Shown here one piece after another: positions 54,841 to 64,000 of a stretch of 64,000 bases of DNA. Source of the stretch: Streptomyces laurentii (GTDB lineage: Bacteria; Actinomycetota; Actinomycetes; Streptomycetales; Streptomycetaceae); assembly GCA_002355495.1 (NCBI GenBank), contig AP017424.1:3038001-3102000 (forward strand). The letters run 5' to 3'. Position numbers and translations under genes: made by a program. The notes beneath the pieces were generated by a model. The model ran no database searches. It had not been told where the DNA came from and saw only the letters and a program-made list of their open reading frames with translations. Each line of letters begins with the position of its first letter. Positions within the stretch are counted from its first letter, which is position 1.

Positions 54841-57093
54841 TCATCGCCGGTGGGAGACGAGCTCCTTCTCGGTCGCTTCCGAGCCCGAGCCCTGGTGCGC
54901 CGCCCCGGCCGGCGCGCCGGCCGTCACCAGACCCTCGCCCTCGACGTCCACGTTGGGGAGCACGCGGCCGAGCCACTTGGGCAGCCACCAGGCCGCGTGG
55001 CCGAGGAGCGCGAGCACGGCCGGGACGATGGCCATGCGGACCACGAACGCGTCGAAGAGGACGGCGACGGCCAGACCGAAGCCGATCATCTTGACCATCT
55101 GCTCGCTGGAGCCGATGAAGCCGGAGAAGACCGCGATCATGATCACCGCGGCGGCGCCGACCACCCGGGCGCCGTGCCGGAAGCCGTCGACGATCGCCTC
55201 GCCGGGACGTGCCCCGTGGACGTACGACTCGCGCATCCGCGTGACCAGGAAGACCTCGTAGTCCATGGCGAGACCGAAGACGACGCCCACCATGAAGATC
55301 GGCATCATCGACATGATCGGACCGGTCTGCTCCACGCCGAAGACGCCGCCGAGCCAGCCCCACTGGAAGACCGCGACGACCGCGCCGAGGGCGGCGACGA
55401 CGGAGAGCAGGAAGCCGAGGGCCGCCTTCAGCGGGACCAGGACCGACCGGAAGACCACCATGAGGAGCAGGAAGGCGAGTCCGACGACGAGCGCCAGGTA
55501 GGGCAGCAGGGCGTCGTTCATCTTCTGCGAGAAGTCGACGTTCATCGCGGTGGCGCCGGAGACCAGGACGTTGTCGCCGGTCGCGTCGCGGATGTCGTGG
55601 ACGAGTTGCTCGGTCGCCGCGGAGGACGGGCGGTCCTCCGGGATGACCGTGATCATCGAGGTGTCGCCGGCCTTGTTCGGGGTCGGCGGGGTGACGAACG
55701 CCAGGCCGTCCAGGCCCTTGATCGCGGAGACGGCCTGGTCGGCGGCGGCCTTGTCGCCGTCGACGACGAGGAGCAGCGGGCCGTTGAAACCGGGGCCGAA
55801 GCCGTCGGACAGCAGGTCGTACGCGCGGCGCTCGGTGGTGGAGGTGGGCTTCACGCCGTCGTCCGGCAGACCCATCTCCAGGGACGCGGCCGGTACGGCG
55901 ATCGCGCCGAGGCCGAGGACGCCGACGAGCAGCACGAGCAGCGGGCGGCGCAGTACGAACCGGGCCCAGCGGGTACCGGCGTTCGGCTTGCCTTCCTTGC
56001 CGCCGTCGGCTCCCTTGGCTCCCTTGGCTCCCTTGGATCCCTGGTCGTCCGTCGTGCCGTCGGCCAGGGCCTTGCGCTGCTTGCGGCCGATGACCTTGTC
56101 GCCGGCGAAGCCGAGCAGGGCCGGGATGAGGGTGAGCGCGATGAGGACGGCGATCACGACCGTGCCGGCCGCGGCGATACCCATCTTGGTGAGCATCGGG
56201 ATGTTGACGACGGCCAGGCCCACCAGGGCGATGACCACGGTCAGACCGGCGAAGACCACGGCGGAACCGGCGGTGCCGACGGCCCGCCCGGCGGCCTCCT
56301 CCTTCTCCCGGCCCTCGGCGCGCTCGGCGCGGTAGCGGGAGACGATGAAGAGCGCGTAGTCGATGCCGACCGCGAGGCCGATCATCATCGCGAGCGTGGA
56401 GGTGGTGGAGCCGAGGTCGAGGGCGCTGGCGAGCGCGGTGATCGTGGCGACACCGATGCCGACGCCGATGATCGCGGTGAGCAGCGGCAGTCCGGCGGCC
56501 ACGAGCGAGCCGAAGGTGATGACGAGCACGATGCCCGCGATGACCACGCCGACGACCTCGCCGGGGCCGGTCTCCGGCATGCTCTGGAGCGCGTCGCCGC
56601 CGATCTCGACGGTCAGGCCCTGGCCCTGCGCCTTCTCGCCGGTCTCCTTGAGCGCGTCGCGGCTCGCGTCGGACAGCTCCATCCCGTTGACCTTGTAGGC
56701 GACGGAGACGTACGCGGTCGAGCCGTCCTGGGAGACCGCCTGCGCCGCGTACGGGTCGACGACCTGCGCGATCTCCTTCGAACCGGCCTTCAGATCGGCG
56801 ACCGTGCGCTCGACCTTGGCCTTGTTCGCGGGATCCGTCATCTTCTGGCCGTCCGGGGCCTTGAAGACCACGCGGGCGGTGGCGCCGTCGGCGCTGCCGC
56901 CGGGGAAGCGCTCTTCGAGCAGGTCGAAGGCGCGCTGGGCCTCGGTGCCGGGGATCGAGAAGGAACTGGAGGTCGCGGTCGGCGCGGTGGCGGCGCCGAC
57001 TCCGGCGACCGCCAGGAGCGCCACCCAGAGCAGGGCGACGAGTCGGCGGCGCCGGAAGGCGGACCGGCCGAGTTTGTAGAGGAACGTGGCCAC
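54841..57093 (-). CDS. MMPL-family RND transporter
   Basis: The 750-residue inner-membrane protein has two repeats of six helices, each preceded by a large extracytoplasmic loop. It has the MMPL hallmarks GLAVGIDYALFIVSRYR (first half) and GLAMDYEVFLVTRMRE (second half) in the proton-relay helices. Family members export lipids or drugs. The tetR gene lies 102 bp upstream on the same strand, suggesting the regulator controls this exporter. Confidence 0.93.
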   Translation of the reverse strand: MATFLYKLGRSAFRRRRLVALLWVALLAVAGVGAATAPTATSSSFSIPGTEAQRAFDLLEERFPGGSADGATARVVFKAPDGQKMTDPANKAKVERTVADLKAGSKEIAQVVDPYAAQAVSQDGSTAYVSVAYKVNGMELSDASRDALKETGEKAQGQGLTVEIGGDALQSMPETGPGEVVGVVIAGIVLVITFGSLVAAGLPLLTAIIGVGIGVATITALASALDLGSTTSTLAMMIGLAVGIDYALFIVSRYRAERAEGREKEEAAGRAVGTAGSAVVFAGLTVVIALVGLAVVNIPMLTKMGIAAAGTVVIAVLIALTLIPALLGFAGDKVIGRKQRKALADGTTDDQGSKGAKGAKGADGGKEGKPNAGTRWARFVLRRPLLVLLVGVLGLGAIAVPAASLEMGLPDDGVKPTSTTERRAYDLLSDGFGPGFNGPLLLVVDGDKAAADQAVSAIKGLDGLAFVTPPTPNKAGDTSMITVIPEDRPSSAATEQLVHDIRDATGDNVLVSGATAMNVDFSQKMNDALLPYLALVVGLAFLLLMVVFRSVLVPLKAALGFLLSVVAALGAVVAVFQWGWLGGVFGVEQTGPIMSMMPIFMVGVVFGLAMDYEVFLVTRMRESYVHGARPGEAIVDGFRHGARVVGAAAVIMIAVFSGFIGSSEQMVKMIGFGLAVAVLFDAFVVRMAIVPAVLALLGHAAWWLPKWLGRVLPNVDVEGEGLVTAGAPAGAAHQGSGSEATEKELVSHRR

Positions 57094-57195
57094 GGGGGCG
57101 TACTCCCGGTGTTGAGGGGGTCAGGGCATGGGGAGCCGGCCCGACGGCGTGAGCGGTGCGACGTCAGGTGGTGCGGAAGGGTGGGGAGGGGGGTG

Positions 57196-57768
57196 TCAGG
57201 CGCCGAGTGCGGGGAGCACGACGGCGTCGACGTAAGCGCGGAGGAACTCCAGGTCCACCGGCTTCTCGTCGATCAGCGGGCGGCTGATGAACGCCCCGAT
57301 CATCATGTGGGGGACGAGCTTCAGCGCCGGGTTCCCGGCGTCGACCTCGCCTCTCCGGACGGCGCGCTTCAGCATCTCGTCGACTCCGGTGATCTCCGGC
57401 TCGATGAGCGCGTGGCGCAGCGCCTGAAGCAGTTCGGGGTTGTGGTGGACGGCGTGGATCAGGCTCCGCATCAGCGCGGAGTCCCGCTCCATCTGGCAGT
57501 CGTCGGACAGTTCCAGACCGGCGATGAGGTCACCGCGCAGCGTGCCCGTGTCGACCCGGGTGAGCGAGACCGGCTGGTCGTGGCGCACGGCCTTGGCGAC
57601 CAGTTCGGGCTTGCTCCCCCATTGCCGGTAGAGGGTGGCCTTGCTGCAGTGGGTACGGGCGGCGATCGCGTCCATGGTGAGCGCGTCGTACCCGGACTCG
57701 CGGAGCAGATCGAGCACGGCCGCGTACAGCTCGGTCTCCCGTTCGGGAGTGAGCCTGCTGCGTGCCAT
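57196..57768 (-). CDS. TetR-family repressor
   Basis: The 190-residue protein has an N-terminal TetR HTH (ALTMDAIAARTHCSKATLYRQW) and a ligand-binding C-terminal domain. It is encoded just upstream of the MMPL transporter gene on the same strand. Two palindromic sites 103-171 bp upstream of its start are candidate operators, which fits autoregulation. Confidence 0.92.
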   Translation of the reverse strand: MARSRLTPERETELYAAVLDLLRESGYDALTMDAIAARTHCSKATLYRQWGSKPELVAKAVRHDQPVSLTRVDTGTLRGDLIAGLELSDDCQMERDSALMRSLIHAVHHNPELLQALRHALIEPEITGVDEMLKRAVRRGEVDAGNPALKLVPHMMIGAFISRPLIDEKPVDLEFLRAYVDAVVLPALGA

Positions 57769-57870
57769 GTCCGGCCTCCTGGTCCCTGTCCCGTCCGGGA
57801 CGGATGGGCTGGCGGGTGGGTGTCGAGCCCGAGCCTATCGGCACCGGGGCAAGGGGGACGGCCACGGTGA

Positions 57871-57939
57871 ACGAAACGGTTTCGTACTCGTACGGCTCGA
57901 CGATACCCGCAAACCCCCAGCGAAACGAAACCGTTTCGT
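57871..57939. promoter_or_regulatory. Two palindromic operator candidates upstream of tetR
   Basis: ACGAAACGGTTTCGT (57871-57885) and ACGAAACCGTTTCGT (57925-57939) are near-perfect 15-bp palindromes, reverse complements of each other, 54 bp centre to centre. They lie between tetR and the divergent tricorn gene. Confidence 0.75.
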
Positions 57940-58024
57940 ACGTGTCCTGAACCACACCCCGAACGGGAACGATGAAACTGACGTACGAGTTGCCGCACCC
58001 CCTTCGCGCGGAAAGCATGAGGAC

Positions 58025-61000
58025 GTGAGTGACGACCGCGCCTACCTCCGCTTCCCGCACCTCCACGGCGAGCTGCTGTGCTTCGCGGCCGAGGACGACC
58101 TCTGGGTCGCGCCGCTCGTCCCGGAGGGCTACCGGCCCGAACGGGCCTGGCGGGTCACCGTCGACCGGACCCGGATCGGCCACCCGCGCTTCTCGCCGGA
58201 CGGACGCCACATCGCCTACACGAGCTGGCGCAGCCTCGATCCGGAGATCCACCTCGCGCCCGTGGACGGCGGGCCGTCACGGCGGCTCACCTACTGGGGA
58301 TCCACCGACGCCCGGGTGTGCGGCTGGTCGCCCGACGGCGACATCCTCGCCGTCTCCTCGCACAACCAGCCCTTCTCCTACTACTCGTGGGCCTACACCG
58401 TGCCCACCGACGGCTCCCCCGGCGGCCGGATGCCCTGGGGCCCGGTCTCCGACATCGCCGTCGCCGACCTCGACGGACAGCGCCGCACCCTGCTCCTCTC
58501 CGGCACGCCCCCGCACGAGCCCGCCTCCTGGAAGCGCTACCGGGGCGGCGCCATGGGCCGGCTGTGGCTGCACGGCGAACGGCTCCTCCCCCACCTCGGC
58601 GGCCACATCGAGGCGCCCCTGTTCGTGACCACGCCCGTGGGCGAGCACGGCGGCGCCCGGATCGCCTTCCTCTCCGACCACGAGGGCATCGGCAACCTCT
58701 ACTCCTGTCTCCCGGACGGCACCGATCTGCGCCGCCACACCGATCACGACGAGTTCTACGCCCGCAACGCGTCCAGCGACGGGCGGCGGGTGGTCTACCA
58801 GTGCGCCGGCGAACTGTGGGTCGTCGACGACCTGAGCCCCGACGCCCGGCCGCGCCGCATCGACGTACGCCTCGGCGGACCGCGCACCGGCCGGCGCCCC
58901 TACCAGGTGCCGGCCGCCCACCACGTCGACGGCCTGTCCGTCGACGAGACCGGCCGGGCCAGCGCCGTCACCGTGCGCGGCAGCCTCTACTGGCTCACCC
59001 ACCGCGACGGCCCGGCCCGCACCATCGCCGACACCCCCGGCGTACGGGTCCGGCTGCCCGAGATGCTGGGCAGCAGCGGACAGGTCGCCTACGTCACCGA
59101 CGCCGACGGCGAGGACGCCGTCGAGGTCGCCTATCTGCCCCGCGCCAGCGGCGACCGCGCACCCCGCCGGCTCGCCTCCGGCGTCCTCGGCCGGGTCGAG
59201 GAACTGGTCTCCGACCCCGACGGCGAACGCCTCGCCATCGCCTCCAACGACGGCCGTCTCCTCCTTCTCGACCTCACCGAGGAACCCGGCGTCACCTCCC
59301 TCTCCCTGCCCGAGACCACCCCGGGCTCCCTGCCGGACGACTCCGGCACCGTCCCGGACACCGGGGACGCCGCCAAGGACGACAACGACGACAAGGACGA
59401 CAAGGACGGGGACGACAAGGAGCCCGAGGAAGCCGAGGCCGGCGCCGACGCCCCGGACACGCCCGCGGACTCCGCCGAGCCTGCCAGATCTGCCGGATCT
59501 GCCGGATCTGCCGGTGAGCCCGTTGGCTCCGCCGCCTCTGCCGACCCCGCCGACTCCGGAAGCGCCGCCGACTCCTCGGACGCCGGAAGCGGGCGGGTCA
59601 CCGAGCTGATCCGGTCCGTCAACGGGCCCGTCCGCGATCTCGCCTTCTCCCCCGACGGCGCCTGGCTCACCTGGTCCCACCCCGGCATCGGCCGCTCCCT
59701 GCGCTCCATCAAGATGGCCCGCATCTCCGGCACCGGGGCCGGTGTCGTCGTGGACGTCACCAACGGACGCTTCGAGGACGAGAACCCGGTCTTCACCCGC
59801 GACGGCCGCTATCTCGCCTTCCTCTCCTGGCGCGGCTTCGACCCGGTGTACGACGTGCACACCGGCGACCTCTCCTTCCCACTGGGCTGCCGCCCCTATC
59901 TCGTACCGCTGTCCTCCGCGACTCCCTCTCCCTTCGCGCTGCTCCCCGACGGGCGGCCCGCCGGCGGCGGCATGGACCCCGCCGACGAGGAGGCGGGCGC
60001 CGGGGACGGCACGGTGACCGTCGAGGTCGAGGGACTCCCCGACCGGGTCACGCCCTTCCCCGTGACCGCGTCCAAGTACTCCGCGCTCCAGCCCGTCGCC
60101 GGCGGCGGTCTGGTGTGGCTGCGCTGGCCGATCTCCGGCGCCCTCGGCGAGACCTTCGCCAACCCGTCCGATCCCTCCCCCCGCCCACGCTGGAGCACTA
60201 CAACATCCCCAAGGCCCGCAAGACCGAACTCGTCGGCCACCTCGACTGGTTCGCGATCAGCGGCGACGGCACCCGGCTGGTCGTCGTCGACGAGGGCGAG
60301 CTGCGGGCCGTGCCCGCCGCCGAGCCGGGCGACGCCGACTCGACCGTCTACCTCGATCTGCGGCGCATCGTGCACGAGGTGAACCCGGCCGCCGAGTGGC
60401 GTCAGGCGTTCGACGAGGCGGGCCGGATCATCCGCGCCTACTTCTGGGAACCGGACATGGGCGGCGTCGACTGGACGGCCGTGCTCGACCAGTACCGGCC
60501 CCTGGTCGAACGGGTCGCCTCCCCCGACGAATTCGCCGACCTCCTGCGCGAAGTCCTCGGCGAGCTCGGCACCTCCCACGCGTATGTCACCCCGGCACGG
60601 CGCAACGAGGGCCCGCCCCAATACCAGCGCGCGCAGGGTCTGCTCGGCGTCAACCTCCTGCCCCGCGACGGCGGCTGGACGGTCAAGCGGATCCTGCCCG
60701 GCGACTCCTCCGACTCCAAGGCCCGTTCACCGCTCGCCGGCACGGGCATCCGCGAGGGCGCGGCCCTCACCCATGTCGACGGCCGCCCCGTCGACCCGGT
60801 CGCCGGTCCCTATCCCCTCCTTTCCGGTACGGGCGGCACCACCGTCGAACTCACCTTCACCCCCGCCGAGGGCGAGGGCCCCTCCCGCCGCATCGCCGTC
60901 GTCCCCCTCGTCGACGAACGGCCGCTGCGCTACCAGGACTGGGTGGCCAAACGGCGCGCCGTCGTCCGGGAGCTCAGCAACGGCCGCTGCGGCTACCTGC

Positions 61001-61617
61001 ACATCCCCGACATGGGCGGCTCCGGCTGGGCCCAGTTCAACCGCGACCTGCGCATGGAGGTCTCCCGGCCGGCCCTCATCGTGGACGTCCGGGGCAACGC
61101 CGGCGGCCACATCAGCGAGCTGGTCATAGAGAAACTCACCCGCAGGATCCTGGGCTGGGACCTCACGCGTAACGCCCAGCCCGTCTCGTACACCTCCAAC
61201 GCTCCGCGCGGCCCCGTCGTCGCCCTCGCCGACGAGGCCACCTCCTCCGACGGCGACATGATCACCGCCGCCTTCAAACTGCTCCGGCTCGGACCCGTCG
61301 TCGGCCAGCGCACCTGGGGCGGTGTCGTCGGCATGACGGGCCGTCATGTGCTGGGCGACGGCACCCAGATCACCGTCCCCATGAACGCGGCCTGGTTCCC
61401 CGAGTACGGCTGGTCCGTGGAGAACCAGGGCGTGTCACCGGACCTCGCGGCCCTGCGCACCCCGCTCGACTGGGCCGAGGGCCGGCACGCCCAGCTCGAC
61501 GACGCCGTGATCGTCGCGCTGGCCCTGCTGGAGGAGAACCCGGCCGCGAGCCCGCCCGGTTACGAGGCCGTGCCCGACCGCTCCCGGCCCAGGCTGCCGC
61601 CGAGGTCCAGCTCGTAG
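58025..61617 (+). pseudogene. Tricorn-type S41 protease, apparent frameshift near 60180
   Basis: Tricorn proteases are large cytoplasmic peptidases that cut oligopeptides downstream of the proteasome. The first frame (from the GTG at 58025) encodes beta-propeller blades (e.g. HPRFSPDGRHIAYTSWRS) and a very acidic insertion (about 59370-59620). At the C run 60177-60182 the frame breaks; the continuation is one base out of phase and begins PTLEHYNIPKARKTELVGHL. That part carries the core, a PDZ-like domain (GVNLLPRDGGWTVKRI), the catalytic His region GTSHAYV and the nucleophile region DEATSSDGDMITAAF. One missing base would restore a protein of about 1,197 residues. It is either a sequencing error or a recent mutation. 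Confidence 0.85.
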
Positions 61618-62105
61618 GCGATCCCCGGCTCGTCGGCGTCGCCCCCGGCCCGGAGGGTCACCCCGCCGACGGCCCCGAACCCGACCCGGGTCAGCACCGC
61701 CCGGGACGGGCCGTTGCCGAGGGTGGTGACGGCGGTCAGCCGGGTCAGCCCGTACTCCTCGCGGGCCAGGCGGCACAACTCCCGTACCCACGTCGTCGCC
61801 ATCCCGCGCCCGGTGGCCTTCTCGGCCACCCGGTAGCCGAGTTCGGCGCCCCCGTCGGCCAGGTCGACGAGATTGAACCGCCCGAGTATCTCCCCGTCGC
61901 CCGCCACCAGCACATGGAAGGCGATCGCCCCGGTCTCCTGCTCGTCGAGCAGGGCCTGGTGCCGGGCGTCGAAAGCGTCGAAGTACGCGTCCCCGCGGTC
62001 GGGCACGGACGCGGCGAAGAAGGCCCGGTTCTCCCGCTCGAAGACGAGCAGGGCGGGCGCGTGGTCGGATCGCAGTCGCTCAAGGGCGAGTTCTGTGACG
62101 GACAT
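61560..62105 (-). CDS. GNAT-family N-acetyltransferase
   Basis: The 181-residue protein resembles RimJ/RimL-type GNAT enzymes: ILGRFNLVDLADGGAELGY, RVAEKATGRGMATTWV (acetyl-CoA loop) and a terminal VGFGAVGG segment. I chose the ATG at 62105. It overlaps the 3' end of the tricorn gene by 58 bp, tail to tail. Confidence 0.88.
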   Translation of the reverse strand: MSVTELALERLRSDHAPALLVFERENRAFFAASVPDRGDAYFDAFDARHQALLDEQETGAIAFHVLVAGDGEILGRFNLVDLADGGAELGYRVAEKATGRGMATTWVRELCRLAREEYGLTRLTAVTTLGNGPSRAVLTRVGFGAVGGVTLRAGGDADEPGIAYELDLGGSLGRERSGTAS

Positions 62106-62216
62106 GCGGATCACGGTACGTATCCCGCCGGTTCCGTGCAGCACGTTATCCACAGGCCCCACTCAAAGTCGGATGGTCATACCGCAACTCCCCCGCGCCG
62201 GGCCGCGGACACACGA

Positions 62217-62244
62217 AGGCGCACCCGGCGTCCCGGGTGCGCCT
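62217..62244 (-). terminator. Hairpin terminator
   Basis: AGGCGCACCCGG and CCGGGTGCGCCT form 12-bp perfect arms with a 4-nt loop, 17 bp after the stop of the small gene ending at 62262. Confidence 0.8.
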
Positions 62245-62261
62245 CGCTCACAGGACAGGGC

Positions 62262-62450
62262 TCAGGCCCGGCGGTCCCGCGGCTCGTCCTGACCGCCCTG
62301 GCCGCCCTGCGGCCTGTTCCGGCCCTGCCGCGCCCGGTCCTTGGCCTGCGACGCACGCTCGGACGCCTCGTCCTTCGCGTTGCCCATCTGCTGCCGGGTC
62401 CGGTTCTGGAGCTCCCGCTCCTTGTCCTGGAACTGGTCCTTGATGCCCAT
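62262..62450 (-). CDS. Small hydrophilic Gln/Arg-rich protein
   Basis: The 62-residue highly charged protein (MGIKDQFQDKERELQNRTRQ ...) is predicted helical, with a disordered Gly/Gln/Arg tail. It resembles small CsbD-like or seed-maturation-like stress proteins in composition, but no homology is claimed. GGAG lies eight bases before the ATG at 62450, and a terminator follows it. Confidence 0.65.
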   Translation of the reverse strand: MGIKDQFQDKERELQNRTRQQMGNAKDEASERASQAKDRARQGRNRPQGGQGGQDEPRDRRA

Positions 62451-62625
62451 GAAGTTCACTCCTAGACGGGTGTGAGGGGGGAGGGGGCGTCGCGCCCCCT
62501 AGGGCCTTGACCAGCCTGACACGGCCTTTCACCCTGCGCATGTCGATCAGACACGCAGCGTCATGGCCGCGGCGGCCGGTCTCCGGCGCCCTCCCCACCT
62601 GTCGTCGGCGCTCACGGCGCCGCCG

Positions 62626-63507
62626 TCACGTCCGCTCGGCGCGGGTCCGCTCGTCGGCCACGCCGCCCGCGCCCACCAGGCCCGTCGACACCGTCCCGAG
62701 CCGCGGCTCGAAGCGCCGCATCTCCCGCTGCCCCACGGCCGCGATGACGCCCGGCAGATAGCCGCGGCTCGACTGCATCCCGCGCAGCCACCACTGCGCG
62801 TACACATGGGCCGAGCGCCGCTCGATCCCCGCGACGATCCGCTCCACGGCCGGACCGAGCGGATACGTGCGGTTCGCCGGCCACGGCAGCCGGCCGCGCA
62901 ACTCCCGCATGACGTCGTCCTGGTCGGCGCCCCGCACCATGTCCGTGTCGGTCCACGACAGATAACCGACCCCGACCCGCACACCCTTGTACGCGACCTC
63001 GGCGCGCAGGCTGTGCGCGAACGCCTCGACGCCCGACTTCGAGGCGCAGTACGCCGTCATCATCGGCGCCGGCGTCATCGCGGCCAGCGAGGCGATCTGG
63101 AGGAAGTAGCCGCGGGACTCCATGAGGACGGGCAGGAACGCCCGCGCGGTCACGGCGCCGCCGATCAGATTGACCTCGATGACCCGCCGCCACGCGACCG
63201 GGTCGGAGTCCACGAACGGGCCACCCGCCGCGACACCGGCGTTGGCGACCACGATGTCGACCTTGCCGAACCGCTCCTTCACCTCGGCCGCCACCCGCGC
63301 CATCGCCACGTGGTCGGTGACGTCGGCGTGCCACCAGTCGGCCTCGGTGTGCAGCCGCCCGGCGACCTCCTTCAGCAGCTCCGGCTCCAGGCCGACCAGC
63401 GCGACCCTCGCGCCGCGCGCGGAGAGCTTGCGGGCGAGGAGTTCACCGACGCCGCGGGCGCCGCCGGTGACGACCGCGACCTGTCCTTCCAGGCTGACCC
63501 TGCTCAT
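62626..63507 (-). CDS. SDR-family oxidoreductase
   Basis: The 293-residue classical SDR has VTGGARGVGELLARKL, NAGVAAGG, the catalytic Ser region LQIASLAAMT and the YCASK motif. It runs about 40 residues past the usual core. Its ATG overlaps the stop of the upstream alpha/beta hydrolase, so the two are coupled and may act on one lipid or aromatic substrate. Confidence 0.9.
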   Translation of the reverse strand: MSRVSLEGQVAVVTGGARGVGELLARKLSARGARVALVGLEPELLKEVAGRLHTEADWWHADVTDHVAMARVAAEVKERFGKVDIVVANAGVAAGGPFVDSDPVAWRRVIEVNLIGGAVTARAFLPVLMESRGYFLQIASLAAMTPAPMMTAYCASKSGVEAFAHSLRAEVAYKGVRVGVGYLSWTDTDMVRGADQDDVMRELRGRLPWPANRTYPLGPAVERIVAGIERRSAHVYAQWWLRGMQSSRGYLPGVIAAVGQREMRRFEPRLGTVSTGLVGAGGVADERTRAERT

Positions 63508-64000
63508 GCCCCTGCCTCCTCGTTCTCGCGTCCGTCCGTTTCCGCGGCCGTGGCCGCGGCCGCCTCAGCCATCGCGCCGCCCTGCTCGCCCTGCGCGTCC
63601 TGCTTCACGCCCAGGTACGTGAGGGTCAGTTCACGGATCCGCGCCGTGACGGCCTCCGGGGCCTCCACAGGTGTCATATGCCCCATCCCCGGGAGCACGG
63701 TCAGGCCCGTGCAGTGTGGCAGCGCGGCGGCGAGCCGGCGGGCGTGCACGGGCGGGGTGAGCCGGTCGGCGGTGCCGACGACCACGGCCACCGGCAGCCG
63801 CAGCTCCCGTACGTCCGCGTCGAGGTCGAGCGTCGCCAGCACCTGCGACCAGCCGTAACGGGCCCCGCGCGGGCACGCGTGCACGATGTGCGCGCAGGTG
63901 TCGACCCGCTCGGGCGGGCTGGCCGGGCCCATCGTCGCGTACTTGAGGATCTTCCGGGACACCGGCGTGACCGGCCCGAGCGGCGCCTTCGCGCCGATGA
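63504..64000 (-). CDS. Alpha/beta hydrolase, 3' part (5' end outside window)
   Basis: The C-terminal part of an alpha/beta hydrolase fold protein is visible: LRLPVAVVVGTADRLTPPVHAR carries the catalytic Asp and VLPGMGHMTPVEAPEAV the catalytic His. The nucleophile Ser should lie beyond the window. The frame is open to base 64000. The tail is Ala/Glu-rich. It is coupled to the SDR gene by a 4-bp overlap. Confidence 0.85.
   Translation of the reverse strand, partial: IGAKAPLGPVTPVSRKILKYATMGPASPPERVDTCAHIVHACPRGARYGWSQVLATLDLDADVRELRLPVAVVVGTADRLTPPVHARRLAAALPHCTGLTVLPGMGHMTPVEAPEAVTARIRELTLTYLGVKQDAQGEQGGAMAEAAAATAAETDGRENEEAGA

Overview
The window is chromosomal DNA of a Streptomyces or very close relative. 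GC is very high and codons are G/C-ending. The gene neighbourhood (galT-galE-galK, tatD-rpfB-ksgA-ispE, a protein O-mannosyltransferase, a MecA_N-type PBP, an SsgA-like sporulation protein, a cobalt/nickel ECF transporter) resembles the conserved Streptomyces core. The species cannot be named from sequence alone.

Layout. 1-5.5 kb: a MarR fragment, two LuxR-type response regulators and the galTEK operon. 5.7-9.6 kb: two paralogous membrane-anchored beta-propeller proteins. 9.7-13.6 kb: an ABC-F ATPase, a Uma2-family protein and an acyltransferase. 13.7-17.1 kb: a large secreted repeat protein. 17.2-23.2 kb: ispE, ksgA, a frameshifted rpfB, tatD, a MITE-like element, a zinc-ribbon protein and rsmI. 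23.4-25.1 kb: pmt.

25.1-40.5 kb: an integrated actinomycete conjugative element (AICE) of about 15.4 kb at the 3' end of pmt. An 83-bp perfect direct repeat (25024-25106 and 40449-40531) marks the ends. The left copy completes pmt and the right copy is an orphan pmt 3' end. The element has regulators (GntR, XRE), an HD protein, a Nudix protein, a transfer module (TraA-like, FtsK-like TraB, Spd-like membrane proteins), a PycTM-type membrane protein, a RapZ-C-like protein, a run of small Cys/His-rich proteins, a Prim-Pol/DUF3987 replication module, and Xis and Int. It also carries four striking cis-acting arrangements: CCGCACA repeats after traB, GTGAGC repeats read in two frames inside spdB, a perfect operator over a promoter before a structured leader, and a 245-bp symmetric inverted array before xis-int.

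40.6-64 kb: host genes again. They are a PBP, a YbaK deacylase, an EamA exporter, an unusual trio (ATP-grasp-like, FAD oxidoreductase, formyltransferase-like), an SDR, a serine hydrolase, a CbiMN-CbiQ-CbiO transporter, an SsgE-like protein, an MMPL transporter with a TetR gene, a frameshifted tricorn protease, a GNAT acetyltransferase, a small hydrophilic protein, and an SDR plus alpha/beta hydrolase pair cut by the window end. Both apparent frameshifts are single-base losses in C/G homopolymers, so sequencing error is a live explanation.
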